The notes under the pieces: model-generated
Told to the model about the DNA's origin: nothing
Database searches by the model: none
Seen by the model: the letters and a program-made list of their open reading frames with translations, nothing else
Source: Sesamum alatum
Taxonomy: Eukaryota > Streptophyta > Magnoliopsida > Lamiales > Pedaliaceae
Assembly (NCBI GenBank): GCA_034509735.1
Contig: JACGWO010000012.1
Coordinates: 5,392,367-5,456,366 of the forward strand
Direction: 5' to 3'
DNA: 64,000 nt
Shown: positions 57,700 to 64,000 of the stretch, one piece after another
Layout of the letters: each line of letters starts with the position of its first letter
How positions within the stretch are numbered: the first letter of the stretch is position 1
Made by a program: the position numbers and the translations under genes

Positions 57700-60516
57700 A
57701 TGGAAGTTGGGGTTGAAGCAAAAAAAATTGCCCCATCATCCTTCCAGCTACAGCTACCGCCACCGCCTGCGGAGCCAATGCGGAAGATAATCCTTGTGGC
57801 AGCGATAGCCGCTGGAGTCCAATTCGGGTGGGCCCTACAGCTCTCCCTCTTGACGCCGTACGTGCAGTTACTGGGCATACCCCACGCTTGGGCAGCCATC
57901 ATTTGGTTGTGTGGTCCCGTTTCTGGTTTGTTAGTCCAGCCCATAGTCGGCTACTACAGCGACCACTGTACCTCTCGGTTTGGGCGCCGACGCCCATTCA
58001 TCGCCGCTGGGGCCGGACTTGTTGCGGTGGCTGTCTTTCTCATTGGTTTCGCTGCTGATTTGGGACATGCAGGGGGTGATTCTCTCGAGAAAGGTCCAAA
58101 GCCTAGGGCTATTGCAGTTTTCGTGGTTGGATTTTGGATTCTGGATGTTGCGAATAACATGTTGCAGGTTAGTTATAGGTACAAAATTATGGGAAATATT
58201 TTGGCTATTTTGAGCTACTTAATTAGGTTATTTTGGATTTCTGATTTCCCCTTTTATGGTGCTTTTGTAGGGGCCGTGTAGGGCATTTTTGGCTGATTTA
58301 TCCGGTGGAAATGCAAGAAAAATGAGCACCGCAAATTCTATGTTTTCCTTTTTCATGGCGGTCGGCAATGTTCTAGGCTACGCCGCGGGTTCATACACCC
58401 ACCTATACAAGGTCTTCCCATTCTCCAAAACCAAAGCCTGCGACTCATATTGTGCGAACCTCAAGAGCTGTTTTTAATCTCCATAGCTCTTCTATTGACC
58501 GTGGCCGTACTCGCACTCACCATTGTTCGTGAAACTGCAATCGTCGCCGCGCCTGAGCAGCCAACATCAGTTAAAAAGGGGAAGATTCCGGTGTTTGGAG
58601 AGTTATTTTGTGCGCTCAAGGACTTGCCCCGGACGATGTGGATTTTGATGTTGGTTACGTGTCTCAACTGGGTTGCTTGGTTCCCTTTCCTATTATTCGA
58701 CACTGATTGGATGGGGAAGGAGGTGTACGGAGGCAACGTGGGGACAAAGTTGTACGATCAAGGAGTACGCGCGGGTGCATTGGGGCTAATGATCAACTCT
58801 ATAGTGTTGGCTTTCGTTTCTCTTGGGGTGCAGTTCTTGGCGGGTAGGCCTCGCCATGTGAAGAAATTGTGGGGTGTGGCCAACGTTTTGTTGGCAGTTT
58901 GTTTGGCCATGACTGTTTTGATCACCAAGTTGGCAGAGCGCGGGTGGCCCTCCTCTGGTGCCACCGATTCACCGCCGATGGGTATAAAGGTTGGAGCTTT
59001 GGCCCTTTTCGCCATCCTCGGCATTCCTCTAGCGGTGAGTTTTCTTAATCGAATCGATTATTTTTAAATCATGAATTCGTGAGATACTTCACGTGCTATA
59101 TTTATTTTAGACAATTTAAATCCTAAATTTAAAACAATATATTAATCATGTGAAAAAGATATATAGATATAAAAAATTATCAATGCTAAAATTACATTTG
59201 TTTTAATTTTGTGCCTGAGTTATTATAATATTTAAAGTGTGGACAGAAAAAAAGTTATTATTAGTTTTGGCAAATAATTGGGTGTGGATTAGAAGAGACT
59301 TTTTATATATAATGCTCAAATTTGGCATATAGCAATAGATCCCAACAAGAAACATTGTGTTGTTTTGGTTGTTTCTACATATTGTAAATGGTAATGAATG
59401 GAAGAACCACTTCTTCAACTATCCAGATTTATTTCCACAGAAATCATCATTAATCCCTTAATTGCTTTTTAAATAATTGTTTATTGCTGAATAAGTTGTA
59501 GAATGCACTTGCTTTCTGGGCCTCCATTTTCATAATGTGGATCCTTGCCTGTTGGAGGGCTCTGATGCAATCCGGACTTCAAGATTAGCAAATTGAATGA
59601 ATGAATGGAAGAACCACTTCTTCAACTATCCAGATTTATTTCCACAGAAATCATCATTAATCCCGTAATTGCTTTTTAAATGATTGTTTATTGCTGAATA
59701 AGTTGTAGAATGCACTTTGCTTTCTGGGCCCTCCATTTTCATAATGTGGATCCTTGTCTGCTGGAGGGCTCTGATTATTCATAGTTTTATTGCCAAATTG
59801 ACTTATAAAACACCCTTTATTTCACATAGGTAACTTACAGCATCCCATTTGCTTTGGCTTCCATATTTTCCAGTAATTCTGGTTCAGGACAAGGTAAAAC
59901 TGAATCATGTTTAAAATAAAAATAAAAATTCTTTTCAACTTATTGTTCTGAGTTGATTGTGATGAATCACATGGCCAGGTCTCTCACTTGGAGTTCTAAA
60001 TCTTGCAATAGTCATACCACAGGTAATATTTTATTAGCAAATTGGGCACAGAGCAGTATCTTTGTCCATAACAGATCAACAAAAATTTCTGTTCTCTGTA
60101 CATTATTATGTCACTGTACCATATTTGTCCATTTGATTTTTGTGTCTCCCAATCTCAAAAAATAAAGGTGTACACAAGAATACATGTATACAAATAAAGA
60201 TGCCATCTTATTAGCATGGCATTAAGTTCCCGCTTTTAACTTCTAACTGGGAAGCTGCCAAAGAAAGTAACATATCAAATAGTTGTGATGAAACTGGACT
60301 CATTTGTATGTATCTCTCCATTGTTTGTTTCTTGCAGATGGTGGTGTCTGTGGCTAGTGGGCCGTGGAATCAATTGTTTGGAGGCGGTAACTTACCAGCG
60401 TTCGTGCTGGAGCGGTGGCAGCCGCCGTGAGTGGTGTTTTATCCCTTGTCATGCTACCATCACCGCCTGATGATGTTACAATAACTAAGGCCATGACCGT
60501 AAAGGGATTTCACTGA
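57700..60516 (+). CDS. SUT1: Sucrose/H+ symporter, SUT1 (type I) clade, with two single-base frameshifts
   Basis: Five exons by canonical sites: 57700-58167, 58271-59034, 59830-59893, 59979-60022 and 60338-60516, giving about 506 aa, normal for SUT1. It loads sucrose across the plasma membrane with protons. Seen: [21 protein letters not shown] and the conserved His62 in GIPHAW, the loop motif RFGRRRPF (91-100), [18 protein letters not shown] at the first intron, RxxDWxGKE-type [13 protein letters not shown], and the end VKGFH. There should be twelve membrane segments. Breaks: a T-run at 58471-58475 is one base short after ANLKSCF, giving a TAA, and one base is missing near 60405-60408 before GAVAAAVSG, giving a TGA. 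Both frames resume with normal protein, so these are either recent lesions of a dying gene or sequence errors. All splice sites are intact. The symbol is by clade resemblance. Confidence 0.88.
59393..59566. repeat. Tandem duplication in the transporter intron, copy 1
   Basis: A 174-bp segment (AATGAATGGAAGAACCACTT ... GGAGGGCTCTGAT) is repeated at 59600-59775 with about six differences, giving a 207-bp period. It lies in the intron between exons 2 and 3 and contains no exon-like sequence. Confidence 0.9.
59600..59775. repeat. Tandem duplication in the transporter intron, copy 2
   Basis: Second copy of 59393-59566, two bases longer through single-base indels in TTTG and CCC runs. Confidence 0.9.
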
Positions 60517-60960
60517 AGCGTTTACGTTACATGTTTGTAGTGAACTGACCAAAATGCACCTTCTCTCCATCTTTCGAGAATAACAAGAGGTAGCTTTCCA
60601 GACGTATTCTGATACACATCCTATGAAGGCATTTTCCACAGATCTGTAATATTATACGAGGGAAGCTCGAACAGATTTCTTCAACGTAATATGAAAAGCC
60701 TTACGCTTGTCCTTCTTTCGAGGATGTCAGCTAGCATGCTATCTATTGAACTACCTTTTGTTCTATTTTGAGACTCTTACTCTCTTGAAGCCTGCCGTGG
60801 AAGTCCGGGGAAGCTTTTTTAGAATTTAGAGCATAAAGGCAGTGACGACGGATGGAAGCACTTGCGCCACAAGCAATTGAAGAGAAGTCCACCTTTAGGT
60901 GCAAAGGGGTCTGGATAAACGTTCACTGGGGAGGAGTTTTATTCTATAATGATAGTTTAT
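60517..60960 (+). other. Probable 3' flank of the transporter gene
   Basis: A less AT-rich stretch of unique-looking DNA following the TGA, probably including the 3' UTR. I see no strong single polyadenylation signal and no second gene. Confidence 0.4.
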
Positions 60961-63900
60961 TCTTTTGGTCTTGATTGACTATGAATATTACTTTGATTAA
61001 TTAAGAAATGTATTACTATTATGAATAGTTGAAAGAAATTGCACATATGAAATTACTTGATTTGGTCTTATGTAATGCATTTAAAGTGCTATGTACTGGT
61101 ATATATATATATATATATTAGTCAGAAGCACGTGCGTTTGTTTTATCTTAATAAATTATTACATTGTAATAATAAAATAAATTTATAATAAGAATATACT
61201 AACTAAATTTAATAGGCACTTTATAAATAAACATTATTATTTTTACAAAGTAAAAAGAATATAGTTAAAAAATAAATATTTTTTCTCCACTTTAGTTATT
61301 ATTTAATATTATAATTATATTTGTTCTACTTTTGCAATAGATGCATCTTTTTTAGTATTAGTAAATCACATTCGTATAAGCAAATTTTGGTTCAAGATAA
61401 TCATATACATACATAACAAATACACAAAAAAATTAAAACACACTATATGTATATGTGTATAGGATATACAATGACTAAGACTGATAAATAAAAAATATAT
61501 AGTAATTGATTTTTTAAAATAGAGAAGTAACGCATATTAAAATTTAAGTATGTGCATCATTTACGATATATAAATATATTAAAGTAGAATAAACATATAT
61601 ATTTATTTATTTATTTTTGACTTGGTGCTTTTTAATCGTATTAATGTTTGTTATCAAATTTTTGTTTAGCAAGGCTCTTATATTCTCAATAAATATTGCT
61701 TTACATTGATAATCATATTATAGTAACAAACAAAGAAAATAAACTTTTAAATCTTTCATCTAATTAATTAGCTCTCTAATTAAAATAAGGTATAAAAAGA
61801 AAATAGGATTAATATTGTATTATGGAATAAGCATAAAAATCCATGTTTCTAATTGAACTTTATTTTCATTGAACTTGTGGTTATTCTAAACTTGTTTTAC
61901 TTATGAAATAATATTTTAATCTTTTTTGGATTGTGCAAATTTTGAAAAGAAAAAATATATTAATTAGTCATTTCTTTTATTTTTCTTTTATTTTTTTTAC
62001 TCCTTATGTTAACTATATTTAAAGTTATTTATAACATAATTTTCTACTAATAGCTTCATTATAAAAAAAATATTTTATTCATTGTGTTGTCCAAAGAGAT
62101 TCTAAAATAAAGTTCTAAATTGATTAAACCGTTTATGAAACGATTTAAAGTGGAATAATAAGTATTAAATTTTTTAACCTAAATGATATAAAAATAATTA
62201 CTTCAATTTTAAGTTTTTAATGATCAAAATTTTAATTTGTTAAATATTTAAGAGTCCAATTATTGGTCTAATTATACTTTTAATTAGACATCCATAATAT
62301 TATTTTATTACCATATAAAATTGTAGCTATTATGTAATATTTCGGAAAAATATTATCTATGTCTTTGTCTCTGATATTTTAATAGAATAAAACATGATAA
62401 AATCAAATTACAAATACACCAGAAGAAAAAGTATATTAGGAAAAAGCAAAAATAAATTATTAATTATTTTAAGTCTCACTTTTTCTTTTATCATTTATCA
62501 TTCTTATATTTTCTAAAGGACCATATATGATTTGATTAGTCTAATCAAGAAAAAATATGAAAAGAACTAAAATTTGATTACCTTTCTTACTTTTATGTCT
62601 TTTTCTAAATCTGAATACTTAAAAACTAAAATAAAAAAATTCAAAATTATGTACTCTATTGGGCGCGTTAATATGATATGTACTTTTACAAATTTAAATT
62701 TATATTACAATAATTATAGTACATGATAGTTATTATATTATTGGGTATTAGAAAAATCTATTTCAAGAAATTTTTTGAATATTTCATAAGTCTTATAGTA
62801 TAGATATCAATATAATCTTATATATAACATAAATACCTTGGAACTCTTATACTAATTATCAATAAAGTTGTTTATAATGTAATTTTCTTGTAATAATCTC
62901 TTTACTTTTTATTTTATTCCTCATGTTGGTAGAAAATAGTCTAAATTGACGAATAATATCTTATGGATGAATTGAATGGATAAGCATAAAAATCATTGAC
63001 TAATTTTATAAGTTAGGGTCGAATTAAAAATATAAATGTACATAATTAAATTACTTATTATTGAAAATGATGTAGTAGAAATCTTATAGACCAAGTAATC
63101 TATGCATTAAATAATCGAAAAAATCATAGACTTATTTAATTCATAAAATAAGTTTTGAATAATATTATTATGAATTAATATTGTAAAGACAATTAATTAT
63201 AAAACCACTTATGAAATAATTATCATATTCTAAGTTTGTTTTTCATAAATAATTGATTTTAAGATAAACTTATATAATTTGCTTGTTTCTCATTGAAGTT
63301 TATTTTCGTTGAGCTTTAAGTATTATACTATTAGTTAGATACCCCGGAAAATTTTTTGTGGACATATGAAATTATACTTTCTATGAAATTTTAATATTTT
63401 TAATCAACAAAAAAAATCAAAAAATATATAAAACATCGCAAGTTGCTCATATTTTTATAATATCTTATTAAAAAATTTAACTTACATTAAATTAATGGCA
63501 AATTATCCCATGGACTGCTTTCCGTGCTTTCAAAGAGATGCTTCTTCAAGTTTCTAAAGCGCATCTTCTTCTAATTATATAACCTATATATTTTTTCTAG
63601 TTAGTATTAAGATTTTTAACTAATTTTATGCAATTAATTATAAATAAAACTCTGTATTATGAATGGAACTCTTTATTATAATTTATGTTTATTATAATTC
63701 TATCTCAATTCAACTATCTAAGTAATTAACAACTATTACAAAATTACTTATTTGTACAAATAAATTTATAATCTAATATTTTATGAAAAAGATATACTTG
63801 ACATCACAAAACAGAAAGAAACATAAAACATGAAAACTCGTCCACACTTTTATAATATATGTATAGATATAGACAATATTTATCTATGGCTGTACGCCCA

Positions 63901-64000
63901 TGTTTTCTTCTTTTTCATGCTTCTTTCAGAAAAAAGATATGTGTGGTGATGATTTAGGGGTAACATTTACACCTTTTGATATTTTTTTTACAAGGAGCGA
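60961..64000. other. AT-rich intergenic DNA
   Basis: About 3 kb, close to 75-80% A+T, with a short (TA)n near 61100-61120. Nothing coding, no ordered repeat and no recognisable RNA gene was found on either strand. Confidence 0.65.

Noticed and set aside
60961..64000. Possible genes or small RNAs in the right-hand 3 kb
   Set aside because: Only very short AT-driven open frames and no hairpin or RNA-gene signature that stands out by eye.

Overview
The window is nuclear DNA from a flowering plant, most likely a eudicot. The reasons are spliced plant genes (a CYP92-type P450 and a SUT1-type sucrose/H+ symporter), Ty1/copia elements primed by initiator tRNA-Met, CACTA and Mutator-like transposons, a plant-mobile-domain pseudogene and very AT-rich spacers. 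I cannot name the species. Lamiales would fit the eugenol-synthase-like reductase plus CYP92, but that is only an impression.

Only two host genes look worth calling: the P450 at 28522-30630 (+, two exons, intact, 512 aa) and the sucrose transporter at 57700-60516 (+, five exons, full length except for two single-base frameshifts). A third host locus is dead. It is a PIP-family (NmrA-like) NADPH reductase of the eugenol synthase / phenylcoumaran benzylic ether reductase group, whose collinear minus-strand exons are scattered from 10823 down to 2098. A 432-bp satellite array and AT-rich DNA fill its large intron. Five more copies of only its first two exons lie at 18.0, 20.8, 21.8-22.3, 23.8-24.2 and 27.6-27.9 kb, inside tandemly duplicated 1.1-2 kb segments.

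Layout: 1-1936 degenerate copia gag-protease with one LTR (minus); 2098-10823 reductase pseudogene with microsatellites, satellite (3690-7372) and Mutator-like foldbacks; 12772-14968 TIR element carrying a broken plant mobile domain gene; 15174-15876 small TIR element; 16395-24420 tandem segmental duplications, with a solo LTR (16750-17488, 5-bp target duplication) and a 451-bp foldback (22332-22782, 9-bp target duplication); 24.4-28.4 kb decayed AT-rich DNA and foldbacks; 28522-30630 P450; 31110-31672 a 173-bp tandem repeat abutting a truncated, internally inverted CACTA copy (31673-33675); 35177-35630 fragment of a gypsy-like LTR element; 36237-54718 a complete CACTA element (TAT target duplication) holding a complete 9.6-kb copia element (36534-46148, CCTAT target duplication); 54719-57560 spacer with a 967-bp foldback (TTATTAATG target duplication); 57700-60516 sucrose transporter; 60517-64000 AT-rich spacer with nothing recognised.

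The genes do not form an evident pathway. The main story is transposon nesting and gene decay. Target-site duplications and paralogous empty sites allow relative dating: copia inserted after CACTA; the D/E reductase copies duplicated after an exon-1 insertion; the foldback at 22.3 kb inserted after that duplication. The strongest novel-looking signals are the Mutator-like long-inverted-repeat families with 9-bp duplications, the ACCGTTCC/GGAACGGT motif clusters of the CACTA family, and the exon-1/2-only reductase array.
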